Part shown: piece after piece, positions 1 to 9,699 of the stretch
Layout: each line of letters begins with the position of its first letter
How positions within the stretch are numbered: position 1 is the first letter of the stretch
NCBI RefSeq assembly: GCF_900102535.1
Contig: NZ_FNBP01000001.1
Coordinates: 124,001 to 188,000, forward strand
Source of the DNA: Sulfitobacter delicatus
GTDB lineage: Bacteria > Pseudomonadota > Alphaproteobacteria > Rhodobacterales > Rhodobacteraceae
Length of the DNA stretch: 64,000 nucleotides
Direction of reading: 5' to 3'
Notes under the pieces: model-generated
Seen by the model: the letters and a program-made list of their open reading frames with translations, nothing else
Told to the model about the DNA's origin: nothing
Databases searched by the model: none
Program-made: the position numbers and the translations under genes

Positions 1-1
1 T

Positions 2-1414
2 CTCTTCGCAGCTCTCTGGTTTCTGATCGTGGTGCCGCTCAGCGCACTTGCTGCCCCCTACGCAGCCTATGTGATTGACGCCCGAACCGGCAAAGAGCTT
101 CATGCCGAGAACGCCGACACCCGGCTGCACCCTGCCTCATTGACCAAGATGATGACCCTCTACATCGCCTTCCAAGCCGTAGAGCGTGGCGAGCTTTCTC
201 TCGACACGCAGGTCACCATCTCTAAAAACGCCGCTTCCGAGCCTCCTAGCAAATTGGGTATGCGCCCGGGACAGAAAATCGCCCTGCGCTACCTGATCCG
301 CGCCGCCGCTGTAAAATCCGCCAACGATGCCGCCACCGCCATTGGCGAAGCCATCGAAGGCTCCGAGGCCGCCTTTGCCCGCCGGATGAACCGCACGGCC
401 AAACAGCTTGGCATGACGCGCACGACCTTCAAGAACATGCACGGCCTGACCGAAAGTGGTCACCTGTCGACAGCACGTGATATGACCCGCATGGGCCGCC
501 ACCTGCTTTATGATTACCCGCAGTACTACAACCTGTTCTCCCGCATCACCGCGGATGCCGGTGTGCGCAAGGTGTCTCATACGAACCGCCGTTTCCTCGG
601 GTCCTACAAGGGCGCGGACGGCATCAAGACGGGCTACACCCGGGCTGCGGGTTTCAACCTGACGGCGTCGGCAGAGCGTGGCAACGAGCGGATCATCGTG
701 ACCGTCTTTGGCGGCAAATCAACCGCATCACGCAACGCAAAGGTCGCTGAACTGATGGACCTCGGCTTCCGCCGCGCCCCTTCCAGCGCACCGTTGCGCA
801 AACCGACCCCCCCGGTCTATGCCGACGTCGAAGACACCCCGGGCAGCACCGCTGGCGCCGCGGGCAAAACGATCCGCCTCGTAGGTGCCGTGACCACCTC
901 CAAGCGCCCTCATCTGCGCCCCCGCAGCGAAGAGGTCTTGGTGGCCACCGCTGTGGCGCCAGAAGCCACAAGTGTTGTATCCAACAGCGACATCACCGCA
1001 GCGCTGCGCGAAGCGGTACAGGCCGTGCCCGCAGCACCAGAACCGGCCAAAGAAGAGACCGTTACACTCGCGTCTGCCAAAGCCTCAATCCGCCCCGAGC
1101 CGCGCCCTCAGGACGTGACGCTCGCGGTAAAACAGGCTGTGGAGCAGGAAATTGTGACCCGCGTTTCGACCTCCGGTGGACGGCACTGGGGCGTGAACGT
1201 GGGCCGCTACCCAAGCCGCTATGCCGCGGAGAAGGTGCTGCTAAAAACCGCATTGGCCGAGATGTCGACCCTCGATGGCACGCTGCGCAAAGTCGTCCAA
1301 CGCCCGCAGGGGTATGAGGCGAACTTCCTTGGCATGTCGCGCGAAAGCGCTGATCTGGCATGCCGCCGTTTGGCCGCCCGCAATGTCAGCTGCTTCATGA
1401 TCGGCCCAAGCTAA
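2..1414 (+). CDS. D-alanyl-D-alanine carboxypeptidase (DacA/PBP5 family) with C-terminal SPOR domain, 5' partial
   Basis: Trims the terminal D-Ala from peptidoglycan pentapeptides in the periplasm. The reading frame is open to the window edge and begins inside a signal peptide, so the true start lies upstream; the GTG at 29 is not the start. All three penicillin-binding motifs are present, numbering from that GTG: SLTK at residues 37-40, SAN at 97-99, and KTG near 200. A proline/alanine-rich linker of about 120 residues leads to a final stretch of about 80 residues (from 'GRHWGVNVGRYPS') that looks like a SPOR peptidoglycan-binding domain, typical of alphaproteobacterial DacA proteins. The gene converges on the LysR gene, overlapping its stop by a few bases. 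Confidence 0.93.
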   Translation, partial: LFAALWFLIVVPLSALAAPYAAYVIDARTGKELHAENADTRLHPASLTKMMTLYIAFQAVERGELSLDTQVTISKNAASEPPSKLGMRPGQKIALRYLIRAAAVKSANDAATAIGEAIEGSEAAFARRMNRTAKQLGMTRTTFKNMHGLTESGHLSTARDMTRMGRHLLYDYPQYYNLFSRITADAGVRKVSHTNRRFLGSYKGADGIKTGYTRAAGFNLTASAERGNERIIVTVFGGKSTASRNAKVAELMDLGFRRAPSSAPLRKPTPPVYADVEDTPGSTAGAAGKTIRLVGAVTTSKRPHLRPRSEEVLVATAVAPEATSVVSNSDITAALREAVQAVPAAPEPAKEETVTLASAKASIRPEPRPQDVTLAVKQAVEQEIVTRVSTSGGRHWGVNVGRYPSRYAAEKVLLKTALAEMSTLDGTLRKVVQRPQGYEANFLGMSRESADLACRRLAARNVSCFMIGPS

Positions 1415-2301
1415 CACCCGCGGAGGGCAGCTTTGCCCTCCCGTCGCAGCCACTTGATGAAGTTGCGCAGCGCTGGCCGCTGCACCCCAGGCCGCGTGAC
1501 GATATAATAGCCCGCACTGCCCGGCTCCTGCTCCATCAAAGCCACCAGCCTCCCCGCGGCGATATCCCCCTCAGCAAACGCCCGCACCACGACAGCTACC
1601 CCCTGCCCGTCCCTTGCCGCGTCCAGCAATAGGTTGCCGGGTAAGCGCATCCAGCCGCGCCTTGGGCCGCGGTCGATGCCCTGCTCCTCCAGCCAGCGCG
1701 AGGCTTCGGTGGTGCCGTATTCTTCGAGCCATGGCAGTTCGGCGAGCGCTTTGACGTCTGGCAGTTCACCCGGCCCAACCAGTGAAGGCGCACCCACGAC
1801 GACCATCGACGAACAGAGCAACATTTCCGCCTCCATCCCCGGCCAGACACCTTTGCCATAGCGCAGGGCGACGTCGATGCCGTCGCTGGATAGGGCCACA
1901 ACCTCGGGCGTCGGGTTCAGCATCAGATCAACATCGGGATACTGGGCGCGAAACTGAGGCAGCCGTGGCATTAGCCAAGACGCGGCGAAGGTCGGCGTGG
2001 TTGAGATATGCAGCGGCCGCGCGTCCTGCACGCCGGTGATCTCCTGTACCGCCTCGATCATACCGCCGAAGCCCGCATGCAGCGCCTCCCCCAGCTTCTC
2101 CCCTTCAGGTGTCAATCGCAGCGCCCGCCCGCTGCGGTCCAGGAGGGCAACGTCCAGATGCTCCTCCAACCCCCGCAACTGCTGGCTGATCGCGCCATGG
2201 CTCACGCCAAGCGCTGCACCCGCTTTCACAAGATTACCGGTTTCGACAAACGCCGAGAAAGCCCGCAACGCCGAGAGCGGGGGAAGATCGCGCCAATCCA
2301 T
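1411..2301 (-). CDS. LysR family transcriptional regulator
   Basis: A 296-residue protein of usual LysR length. The N-terminal winged helix-turn-helix is at about residues 8-67, with the recognition stretch 'ALGVSHGAISQQLRGLEEHL' and the conserved 'LRLTPEGEKL'. The rest is a periplasmic-binding-protein-like effector domain. The start 'MDWRDLPPLSALRAF' resembles the GcvA/AmpR subgroup. It is divergent from the small gene at 2398, which makes that gene a possible target. The effector cannot be told from sequence. Confidence 0.9.
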   Translation of the reverse strand: MDWRDLPPLSALRAFSAFVETGNLVKAGAALGVSHGAISQQLRGLEEHLDVALLDRSGRALRLTPEGEKLGEALHAGFGGMIEAVQEITGVQDARPLHISTTPTFAASWLMPRLPQFRAQYPDVDLMLNPTPEVVALSSDGIDVALRYGKGVWPGMEAEMLLCSSMVVVGAPSLVGPGELPDVKALAELPWLEEYGTTEASRWLEEQGIDRGPRRGWMRLPGNLLLDAARDGQGVAVVVRAFAEGDIAAGRLVALMEQEPGSAGYYIVTRPGVQRPALRNFIKWLRREGKAALRGC

Positions 2302-2397
2302 ATGTTAGGCCACCTTACATGCGAACAGGATTCGTGACGGGCAGTATTGGCCCGCCCCGCCTATATTAAAAGCACAAACGAACCACGGAGAGTGATC

Positions 2398-2541
2398 ATG
2401 TTAGTTCCACTAGACCCTAGAATGCACGTCCGTAAGCGTCGCAATTGCGTCGTCGTCCAAGATTTACCCCATGTACGGGCCAAGCGCCGGCACTGGTGGA
2501 ACGGCTCCAACACGCGCTGCATCGACTTGTTCGAACTGTAA
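2398..2541 (+). CDS. small basic protein of unknown function (47 aa)
   Basis: Not recognised. The ATG follows a good ribosome-binding site (GGAGAG, then TGATC). The 47-residue product is rich in Arg/Lys/His ('RMHVRKRRNC', 'VRAKRRHWWN'), has two cysteines and no signal or membrane segment. It lies divergent from the LysR gene and 55 bases before the next small gene on the same strand, so the two may be cotranscribed. The in-frame extension to 2347 has no ribosome-binding site. It could also be a leader peptide. The call rests on the start context and the unusual composition. Confidence 0.45.
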   Translation: MLVPLDPRMHVRKRRNCVVVQDLPHVRAKRRHWWNGSNTRCIDLFEL

Positions 2542-2596
2542 GCCAACCTGCGTTGTCATCCCCCGCCCCTGCCCTCGACCGATTAAAGGATACGCT

Positions 2597-2866
2597 ATGA
2601 CCGTGACCGACTATATCCCCCGCCTTCCCGCTTCCCGCATCTTTCACCGCGACAATCTGGTGACGGGCATCAAATGGGGCGCCTCACTGGTGCAAATTGC
2701 AGGCTACACCGCCACAGCAATGGGGTTCACGCCGCTCAACATCTATCTGTTTCTCATCGGATTGGTCGGCTGGTTTGCTGTCGGCGTGTTCTGGCGCGAC
2801 CGGGCCATCATGCTGATCCACGTCGTTGCCCTAGGCGCCATGCTGGTTGGGCTCGCGGGCAGCTAG
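2597..2866 (+). CDS. small integral membrane protein, unknown function (89 aa)
   Basis: The ATG at 2597 is preceded by TAAAGGATACGCT, a clear ribosome-binding site. After a polar N-terminus of about 27 residues the protein has three closely spaced hydrophobic segments ('GASLVQIAGYTATAMGF', 'IYLFLIGLVGWFAVGVF', 'AIMLIHVVALGAMLVGL') and ends at Ser-89, so it should be an inner-membrane protein. It resembles a small family (DUF6552-like) that I associate with Rhodobacterales from memory only. Its stop overlaps that of the convergent yejF by four bases. Confidence 0.65.
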   Translation: MTVTDYIPRLPASRIFHRDNLVTGIKWGASLVQIAGYTATAMGFTPLNIYLFLIGLVGWFAVGVFWRDRAIMLIHVVALGAMLVGLAGS

Positions 2867-4443
2867 CCTGCCGCCTGCAACAGCGTCCGCGTGTACTCAG
2901 TCTGCGGGTTGTCATAAAGCGCATCAACGTTGCCATATTCCACCACGTCACCGCGCTTCATCACCATCACCTTGTGCGACATCGCGCGCACGACTTTAAG
3001 GTCATGGCTGATGAAGAGATAGGCCAGACCGTATTTCACCTGCAACCGCCGCAGCAGATCGACGATCTGCACCTGCACGGTCATATCCAGCGCCGAAGTC
3101 GGCTCGTCCAGCACCAGCAGTTTGGGCCGCAGCACCATGGCACGGGCAATAGCGATACGCTGACGCTGCCCGCCTGAGAACTCATGCGGGTAGCGGTCCA
3201 TCGTGGCGGGATCGAGCCCGACCTCGGTCATCACCTCGGCCACCAATTCGCGCTTGTCCCGGCCCTTGTCGACCTTATGAATCGCCAGTCCCTCGGCAAT
3301 GATCTGAAAGCAGGTCATGCGCGGGCTGAGCGAGCCAAAGGGGTCTTGGAAAACGATCTGCATATCCGCGCGCAGGCGGCGCAACTGACGGGTGGAATAT
3401 TTGCGCAGGTCTTCGCCGCGAAAGGTCACCTCCCCTTCTGAGCCAATCAGCCGCATGATTGCTAGCGCCAGCGTGGTCTTGCCCGAGCCGCTTTCGCCAA
3501 CGATGCCCAAGGTCTCGCCTGCGCGGACCGAGAGGCTCGTGTCATTGACGGCCTGCACATGACCCACGGTGCGGCGCAGCAGGCCCTTTTGGATCGGAAA
3601 CCAGACCTTGAGGTTGTCGGTGCGCAGCACCTCGGGTGCGTCATCGGCGACCGGTTCCGGCGAACCCGTCGGCTCGGCACTCAGCAGCTTTTGCGTGTAG
3701 GGATGCTGCGGATTGTCGAAAATCTCCCCCGTGGGCCCCTCTTCGACCACCAAACCCTTTTGCATCACAAAGACCCGGTCCGCGATGCGCCGCACGATGC
3801 CGAGGTCATGGGTGATGAACAACAGCCCCATGCCCATCTCATCCTTGAGATCTTTCAGCAGGTCGAGGATCTGCGCCTGAATGGTCACGTCGAGCGCAGT
3901 GGTCGGCTCATCCGCGATCAAGATGTCGGGCTTGTTGGCCAGCGCCATGGCGATCATCACCCGCTGCCGCTGCCCACCCGACAGCTGGTGCGGATAGGCC
4001 CCCATCCGACTCTCGGCGTCATTGATGCCGACCTGTTGCAGCAGGCTCAGCACCCGCGCACGGGCTTCGGCGCCCTGCAGCCCTTGGTGCAGCGCCAGCG
4101 ATTCAGCGAGCTGCTTTTCGATTGTGTGCAGCGGGTTGAGCGAGGTCATCGGCTCTTGGAAGATGAACGAGATGTCATTGCCGCGCACCTTTTGCAGCAG
4201 CTTTTCATCCGCCCCGATCATTTCTTGCCCGTCATAGGTGACCGAGCCGCTGACCTGCGCGCTGTCGCCCAGCAGCGAGACCGTCGAAAGCGCCGAGACC
4301 GACTTGCCCGAGCCACTTTCGCCCACCAGCGCCACGGTCTCGCCGCGGTTCACGGCAAAGCTGACGCCGCGCACGGCGGGGATCAGTTGACCGTCCTGCC
4401 GGAAGGAAACTTGCAGGTCTTTGACGTCCAAAAGCGCAGTCAC
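2863..4443 (-). CDS. yejF: peptide ABC importer, fused double ATP-binding subunit YejF
   Basis: Drives peptide (and in enterobacteria microcin C) uptake through the YejB/YejE channel. The 526 residues hold two complete ABC ATPase domains in tandem. Each has a Walker A (GESGSGKS near residue 40 and GESGSGKT near 325), an ABC signature ('LSGGQRQR' and 'FSGGQRQR') and a Walker B ending in DEPT. Between and after the domains are the oligopeptide-transporter C-terminal extensions ('HPYTQKLL'). It overlaps the stop of yejE by four bases (ATGA), so it is translationally coupled as the last gene of yejABEF. Confidence 0.93.
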   Translation of the reverse strand: MTALLDVKDLQVSFRQDGQLIPAVRGVSFAVNRGETVALVGESGSGKSVSALSTVSLLGDSAQVSGSVTYDGQEMIGADEKLLQKVRGNDISFIFQEPMTSLNPLHTIEKQLAESLALHQGLQGAEARARVLSLLQQVGINDAESRMGAYPHQLSGGQRQRVMIAMALANKPDILIADEPTTALDVTIQAQILDLLKDLKDEMGMGLLFITHDLGIVRRIADRVFVMQKGLVVEEGPTGEIFDNPQHPYTQKLLSAEPTGSPEPVADDAPEVLRTDNLKVWFPIQKGLLRRTVGHVQAVNDTSLSVRAGETLGIVGESGSGKTTLALAIMRLIGSEGEVTFRGEDLRKYSTRQLRRLRADMQIVFQDPFGSLSPRMTCFQIIAEGLAIHKVDKGRDKRELVAEVMTEVGLDPATMDRYPHEFSGGQRQRIAIARAMVLRPKLLVLDEPTSALDMTVQVQIVDLLRRLQVKYGLAYLFISHDLKVVRAMSHKVMVMKRGDVVEYGNVDALYDNPQTEYTRTLLQAAG

Positions 4444-5546
4444 GAGAAGGTCTTTCTGGGGTCGAATGCGTCGCGGATGCCTTCAAAGATAAAGACCAGC
4501 AGCGACAGCATGATGGCAAAGGTAAAGAAGGCCGAGAAGGCCAGCCAAGGCGCTTGCAGGTTCTGCTTGGCCTGTAGCGTCAACTCGCCCAGCGAGGGGG
4601 CCGAGGACGGCAAGCCGAAGCCGAGGAAGTCCAGCGTCGCCAGCGTGGAGATCGTGCCGGTGATGATAAACGGCAGCATCGTCAGCGTCGCCACCATCGC
4701 ATTGGGCAGCATGTGGCGCAGCATGATGGAGCCATTGCCGACCCCAAGGGCTCGGGCCGCACGGACATATTCAAGGTTGCGCGCGCGCAGGAACTCGGCG
4801 CGCACCACGCCCACCAGTGCTGTCCATGAGAAGAGCACCAAAAGGATCACCAAGAGCCAGAAACTTCGGCCCAGAATGGCGAACATGATGATGATGACGT
4901 AGAGCGACGGGGTCGACGACCAAATCTCGATGATCCGCTGAAAGATCAGGTCGAGCCAGCCGCCGAAGAATCCCTGCACCGCGCCTGCCAAGATGCCGAT
5001 GATTGAGGCCGCGCCGGTGACGATCAGCGTGAAGACCACCGAGAGCCTAAACCCATGGATCACCCGCGCCATGACATCGCGTTTGGTGCCATCGGTGCCG
5101 AGCCAGTTTTGCCCATTGGGCGGCAGCGGGGCGGCGCCGGGGCGGTCCACGGCAGTGTTAAAGGAATAGGGAATGACCGGCCAGATCGCCCAGCCCTTGT
5201 CGATCGTTTCGCCTTCGACCTCGCCATCCTCGGCGTCGATGATATAGCCTTCGGGATCGTCAAAACAGGCCTCCAGCCCGCCGGTGGCAATCAGGCAACG
5301 CACCTCTGGGTCGCGGTAGGCGGCTTCGGTCTGGAAGTCGCCGCCAAAGGCGGTCTCGGGGTAGAAGTTGAAGATCGGCGTGTAATAGTCGCCGCGGTAG
5401 TTCACGAGGATCGGTTTGTCGTTGGCGACGAACTCCGCAAAGAGCGAAATGCCAAACAGGATCGCGAAAATCCACAGCGACCAATAGGCCCGCCGGTTCG
5501 CAGTGAAATTGCGCCAGCGGCGTTGGTTCAGGGGGGACAGCGCCAT
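4440..5546 (-). CDS. yejE: peptide ABC importer permease YejE
   Basis: Inner-membrane channel subunit of 368 residues. It shows an N-terminal transmembrane helix, a long periplasmic loop (about residues 40-145, with 'NWLGTDGTKRDVMARVIHGFR') and the binding-protein-dependent permease core, with the EAA-type loop 'EFLRARNLEYVRAARALGVG' that contacts the ATPase. The ATG shares its A with the TGA of yejB, indicating coupling. Confidence 0.93.
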   Translation of the reverse strand: MALSPLNQRRWRNFTANRRAYWSLWIFAILFGISLFAEFVANDKPILVNYRGDYYTPIFNFYPETAFGGDFQTEAAYRDPEVRCLIATGGLEACFDDPEGYIIDAEDGEVEGETIDKGWAIWPVIPYSFNTAVDRPGAAPLPPNGQNWLGTDGTKRDVMARVIHGFRLSVVFTLIVTGAASIIGILAGAVQGFFGGWLDLIFQRIIEIWSSTPSLYVIIIMFAILGRSFWLLVILLVLFSWTALVGVVRAEFLRARNLEYVRAARALGVGNGSIMLRHMLPNAMVATLTMLPFIITGTISTLATLDFLGFGLPSSAPSLGELTLQAKQNLQAPWLAFSAFFTFAIMLSLLVFIFEGIRDAFDPRKTFS

Positions 5547-6637
5547 CAGCCTTCCCTCTTCTCAAAATCAATGCGCGGATCGACCAGCACATACATCATG
5601 TCCGACAGGATGCCGACGACAAGGCCGATCAGGCCAAAGATGAACAGCGTGCCAAAGACAATCGGATAGTCCCGCGCCACGGCGGCTTCAAAGCCGAGGC
5701 GGCCCAGCCCGTCGAGACTAAAGATTGTCTCGATGATGATCGAGCCCCCGAAAAAGACCGAGATGAACACCGCCGGGAAACTGGCAATCACGATCAGCAT
5801 CGCGTTGCGGAAGACATGGCCGTAGAGCACCTTGCGCTCCGACAGGCCCTTGGCGCGGGCGGTGATGACATATTGCTTTTTGATCTCATCCAGAAAGCTG
5901 TTCTTGGTCAGCAGCGTCAGCGTGGCAAAGGCCGAGATCGTCGAGGCCAGCACCGGCAGAGTGATGTGCCAGAAGTAATCGGCGACCTTGCCCAAGGGGC
6001 TGAGACTGTCGAAGTTGTCCGAGGTCAGGCCCCTAAGCGGGAAGACCTGCCAATAAGACCCGCCCGCGAAGAGCACCAGAAGCAGGATCGCGAAGAGAAA
6101 GCCGGGGATCGCATAGGCGGCGATGATCGCGCCCGAGGTCCATGTGTCAAACCGGCTGCCGTCACGCACCGCTTTGCGGATGCCAAGCGGGATCGAGATC
6201 AGATGCGCGATCAGCGTCGACCAGAGCCCCAGCGTGATCGAGACAGGCAGCTTTTCCTTAATCAGGTCGATCACGCTGATGGCGCGGAAGTAACTCTCGC
6301 CGAAATCCAAGCGCATGTAATTCCACAGCATGTGAAAGAAGCGCTCGACGGGCGGCTTGTCGAAGCCGAACTCCTTCTCCAACTCTTCGATCAACTCAGG
6401 TGGCAGCCCCCGCGCGCCCACATAGGTGCTGTCAGAGCCGCGCGCCATGGTATCGACGCCCGCGTCATTGTTGCCACCAGCAAAGCCGCCAAAGACGTCT
6501 CCGCCACCCTGAATACGGGCGATGGCCTGCTCTACCGGGCCGCCGGGCACGAATTGCACTAAGGCAAAGTTGACCAGCATGATACCGAACAACGTCGGGA
6601 TCACCAGCAACAGCCGTCTGAGAATATACGAGCCCAT
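5546..6637 (-). CDS. yejB: peptide ABC importer permease YejB
   Basis: The second channel subunit (363 residues), with the DppB-type N-terminus '[20 protein letters not shown]'. The EAA loop is '[20 protein letters not shown]', and several further membrane helices follow. An insert at about residues 40-75 contains a Gly/Asp-rich stretch ('[17 protein letters not shown]') characteristic of YejB compared with DppB. It begins 9 bases after yejA ends and is in the same operon. Confidence 0.93.
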   Translation of the reverse strand: MGSYILRRLLLVIPTLFGIMLVNFALVQFVPGGPVEQAIARIQGGGDVFGGFAGGNNDAGVDTMARGSDSTYVGARGLPPELIEELEKEFGFDKPPVERFFHMLWNYMRLDFGESYFRAISVIDLIKEKLPVSITLGLWSTLIAHLISIPLGIRKAVRDGSRFDTWTSGAIIAAYAIPGFLFAILLLVLFAGGSYWQVFPLRGLTSDNFDSLSPLGKVADYFWHITLPVLASTISAFATLTLLTKNSFLDEIKKQYVITARAKGLSERKVLYGHVFRNAMLIVIASFPAVFISVFFGGSIIIETIFSLDGLGRLGFEAAVARDYPIVFGTLFIFGLIGLVVGILSDMMYVLVDPRIDFEKREG

Positions 6638-6646
6638 GAAGTCGCT

Positions 6647-8575
6647 TTACCGCAAGGCGCCTGAGGCACGCAATTGGTCTGCGCCCTCTTTGTCGAACCA
6701 CCAAAAATCAAGGTAGCCCAAGGCATAGGGCGGGATTTCATCGGGGTGGTCGTATTGGTCGTAATAGGCGACCCAATAGCTGTCATTGTACCACGTTGGG
6801 ATCATGAAAAACTCATGCCGCAACGCACGGTCAAGCGCCATGAGAGCGGCGTCTTCCTCTTCGGCGGTCTCGGCATCCAGCGAGGCTTCGATGATCGCGT
6901 CGACCAGCGGGCTGGCAAGGCCAGCAGGGTTGAAGAGCGAGAATTCCGCGGCCTCCGACCCATAGCGCTGCGCGAGGCCAGTGCCGGTGCCAAGGAAGGC
7001 AGCATAGGCGTCATAGATCATGTCGTAATCGCGGTCGCGTTCGCGGGCGGTGTATTGCGAACTGTCGACCTTCTCCAGCCGCGCGTCGATGCCGATGGAG
7101 GTCAGGTTGGCGACAAAATTCTCAATCACAGCGGAAATCGTCGGCGACCCGGAGGAGTTCATCAAGAAGTTCAGCCGCAGCGGTTCGCCCGCCTCGTTGA
7201 CGCGCATGCCGTTTTGCACGGTCCAGCCTGCCTCTTCCAACAGCTTAGATGCCCGACGCGCATTGCGGCGGTCCAGCAGACGGCTGGGGTCAGAGCTATG
7301 CGGCACGACGGCGGGCTCCGTCAGCAGTTCAGCAGGCACCAGATCGCCAAGGCTTTCCAGCAGCGCCAGTTCAGCCCCTTCGGGCGCGCCTTGGGCCATC
7401 AGCGGGGTGTCTTGAGTGAAGGAGGCGCGGTGGCTGAAGAGCCCGTATTGCAGCGACTCATTGGTCCATTCAAAGTTGAACATCAGGGCCACGGCTTCGC
7501 GCACGCGGCGGTCCTGCAGCGCCTCGCGGCCGAGGTTGAAGATGATACCGGAAGGCGTGGGGGGCGAGCCGTCGGGCAGTTCGGCCTTTACGATGTCGCC
7601 GTCGGTCACTTTGGAAAAGTCATAGCCCGTCGCCCATTTCTTGGAATCGCCCTCGGCGCGAAAGGTATATTCACCCGCCTTGAAAGCCTCAAAGGCCGAG
7701 GTGTCGTCGCTGATGATCTCCAGCCGGATACGGTCAAAGTTCATACGGCCCCGGTTGATCGGCAGGTCCTTGCCCCAGTAGTCGGGGTTGCGCTTCAGTA
7801 CGATGCGCTTGGTCAGATCGACGCTTTCGACCATATAGGCGCCAGATCCGGGGGGCGGGTCCATCCAGCTGTCTTTCAGACCGTTTCCGGTTTCCTCAAA
7901 CCACTTCTTCGGCCAAGCAGGCACGCCGCCCACGGTTTCAATCAGGCTGCGGCGCGAGATATCGTCGGCGAAGGTGAACTTGACGGTGTGATCGTCCAGC
8001 GCCTCGACCTCGGGGATACGTTTGCGTACGGCGTCAGCGTAGGATTTCAGCCCCTCGTCCAAGAGCAAGTTGTGCGAAAAAACGATGTCATGTGCGGTGA
8101 CGGGCGTGCCGTCGGAAAACTTCGCCTCGGGGCGCATGTTGAAGATGACCCAAGATTTGTCTTCGGGGTACTCAAGGCTCTCACACAGCAGGCAGTAGCT
8201 TTCGCCGTAGACATCCGCGGGCAAAGGCTCACCCGAGGGCGCCTCGCCCAGCAGGCTCTCAAACCCGAAGATCGAAAACAGATGCGCCCGGCCCTTGCCC
8301 GAATAGGGGTTCATCGAATCGAGCGTGCCAACGAAGGGCAACGAAATCTCACCGCCTTTGGGGGCGTCGGGGTTCACATAGTTGAAATGCTCGAAATCCG
8401 CCGGGTAGGTCAGGTCGCCATAAAACGAATACCCGTGGCTCTTGATGATCTTCTGCTCCTGTGCAGAGGCGACACCCGCCATCAGGACGAGCACCGTCAA
8501 TATCATCGTCGATACCCAAAGCGGCAGGCTATGGTCCGATTGACGGGTCGCGGCGCGGGTCTGGGCTCGGGGCAT
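6647..8575 (-). CDS. yejA: peptide ABC transporter substrate-binding protein YejA
   Basis: Periplasmic solute-binding protein of family 5 (SBP_bac_5), 642 residues. A signal peptide is visible ('MILTVLVLMAGVASAQEQKI', cleavage after ASA). The mature part begins 'KSHGYSFYGDLTYPADFEHF', typical of YejA, and 'FSDGTPVTAHDIVFSHNLLL' is the conserved family segment. It is the first gene of yejA-yejB-yejE-yejF. The 642 residues include about 20 residues ahead of the hydrophobic core, so a start at the internal Met near residue 24 is possible. Cargo is inferred from family; in Rhodobacterales it may be dissolved peptides. Confidence 0.92.
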   Translation of the reverse strand: MPRAQTRAATRQSDHSLPLWVSTMILTVLVLMAGVASAQEQKIIKSHGYSFYGDLTYPADFEHFNYVNPDAPKGGEISLPFVGTLDSMNPYSGKGRAHLFSIFGFESLLGEAPSGEPLPADVYGESYCLLCESLEYPEDKSWVIFNMRPEAKFSDGTPVTAHDIVFSHNLLLDEGLKSYADAVRKRIPEVEALDDHTVKFTFADDISRRSLIETVGGVPAWPKKWFEETGNGLKDSWMDPPPGSGAYMVESVDLTKRIVLKRNPDYWGKDLPINRGRMNFDRIRLEIISDDTSAFEAFKAGEYTFRAEGDSKKWATGYDFSKVTDGDIVKAELPDGSPPTPSGIIFNLGREALQDRRVREAVALMFNFEWTNESLQYGLFSHRASFTQDTPLMAQGAPEGAELALLESLGDLVPAELLTEPAVVPHSSDPSRLLDRRNARRASKLLEEAGWTVQNGMRVNEAGEPLRLNFLMNSSGSPTISAVIENFVANLTSIGIDARLEKVDSSQYTARERDRDYDMIYDAYAAFLGTGTGLAQRYGSEAAEFSLFNPAGLASPLVDAIIEASLDAETAEEEDAALMALDRALRHEFFMIPTWYNDSYWVAYYDQYDHPDEIPPYALGYLDFWWFDKEGADQLRASGALR

Positions 8576-8690
8576 AGGGTACTCCTTGGCGGGGCATAGT
8601 CCGGATCATTGCGTCATGTAGGCTAACGCTGTGATGCGCCAAGATACAAGTTGCGAATATGTTAGGTTCGCAGTCTGCGCGGTAGATTGC

Positions 8691-8725
8691 AAAACCGCCG
8701 CTGCCCGAGGGGAACAGCGGCGGTT
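8691..8725 (-). terminator. rho-independent terminator of the alpha/beta hydrolase gene
   Basis: An 11-bp perfect stem (AACCGCCGCTG / CAGCGGCGGTT) with an 11-base loop. Read on the minus strand it is followed by TTTT. It lies 30 bases after the stop of the hydrolase gene. The opposite side is AT-rich, but no plus-strand gene precedes it. Confidence 0.75.
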
Positions 8726-8754
8726 CGAAAATTTTCTTAAGTGCGCACCTGCCC

Positions 8755-9573
8755 TTAGCCATCGACCGTTTGGATCAGGGCATTGATTTCTTCTGCGATG
8801 ATCTTCGGATGGTCCTCCGGCGTGAAGTGCTTGCCGCCTTCGATCCGCCGGAGCGGCGCACGCAGGTCTTCCGCCAGCCGTTCGCCATATTCGATCTTTT
8901 GAAACTCATCCGCTGCGCCCCAAACGATCCGCGCGGGCATCGTGAGGGTTGGCAGTTGATCCGCAATCGCTTTGGTGTCCTCCACATCAAGAGACTGCGC
9001 CTGACGGACAAAGGCTTCGGCTTCCCCATGCGCTTCGTAATGCGGGGCATGGGCTTCATAGGCGGACTCGGCTGCGGCGTCGGTCTCATGTCCTTTGGAG
9101 AACATCATTTTCAGCAGCTGGTGGAATGACCCATCGGGCGCATGTTTGGTGATGCTGCCGGTCTTGGCCACTGCGCTGACCAGGGGCACCGGCCAGGAGT
9201 CATAACTGATCGCGTTGGTAAGCAGCAGGCCCGAGACCATTTCCGGGTGCCGTACCGCCGCGATCTGCGCGACGCCGCCGCCGAGGTCATGGGCGGCGAG
9301 GATCGCGCGCTCGATGCCTTGGCCCTTCATCCACGCGACGAGGTAATCGGCCTGCGCGGAGATCGAGATATCGCGGCCTTCACCCTGCGGGATCGACGCG
9401 CCATAGCCGGGCATCTCCCACGCCAGAACGCGCCGCCCCTGAATGAGAGGCGCCACGTCGCGCCAGAGTTTGGGACAGGTGGGGATGCCGTGCAGCAGGA
9501 CGACCGGATCGCCTGATCCCATCTCCTCCCAACGCATTTCGATGCCATTCACGGTGGTTGTATGACTTTGCAT
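8755..9573 (-). CDS. alpha/beta hydrolase (epoxide hydrolase / haloalkane dehalogenase-like)
   Basis: A soluble enzyme of 272 residues. The oxyanion motif 'VVLLHGIPTC' and the nucleophile elbow 'AAHDLGGGVA' are clear. The nucleophile is Asp rather than Ser, as in epoxide hydrolases and haloalkane dehalogenases, and the C-terminal 'GGKHFTPEDHP' supplies the catalytic His. I placed the start at the ATG at 9573, which has a perfect AGGAG seven bases upstream. The longer frame would need a TTG start at 9606. The substrate is unknown. Confidence 0.85.
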   Translation of the reverse strand: MQSHTTTVNGIEMRWEEMGSGDPVVLLHGIPTCPKLWRDVAPLIQGRRVLAWEMPGYGASIPQGEGRDISISAQADYLVAWMKGQGIERAILAAHDLGGGVAQIAAVRHPEMVSGLLLTNAISYDSWPVPLVSAVAKTGSITKHAPDGSFHQLLKMMFSKGHETDAAAESAYEAHAPHYEAHGEAEAFVRQAQSLDVEDTKAIADQLPTLTMPARIVWGAADEFQKIEYGERLAEDLRAPLRRIEGGKHFTPEDHPKIIAEEINALIQTVDG

Positions 9574-9651
9574 ATCGGGGCTCCTGATCGCTTGGGTTGC
9601 GTTCAAGGTCCAACACGCGCTTGGCGAAACCGTTCCGATCCCCCCAAACGC

Positions 9652-9673
9652 AAAAGCCGCCCCGAAGGGCGGC
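9652..9673 (-). terminator. rho-independent terminator of the cytochrome c gene
   Basis: Seven-bp GC stem GCCGCCC / GGGCGGC with a four-base TTCG loop (minus strand), followed by TTTTGCGTTT. It lies 27 bases after the cytochrome stop codon. Confidence 0.85.
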
Positions 9674-9699
9674 TCTCACTTACGCAGTGATGCGTTCTA

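Noticed and set aside
1-28. GTG at 29 as the start of the D-Ala-D-Ala carboxypeptidase
   Set aside because: It lies inside a signal peptide whose hydrophobic core continues upstream in the same frame to the window edge.
6674-8599. 641-residue open frame opposite yejA
   Set aside because: Antisense shadow of yejA caused by GC-rich codons; no ribosome-binding site, and the composition is low in typical protein motifs.
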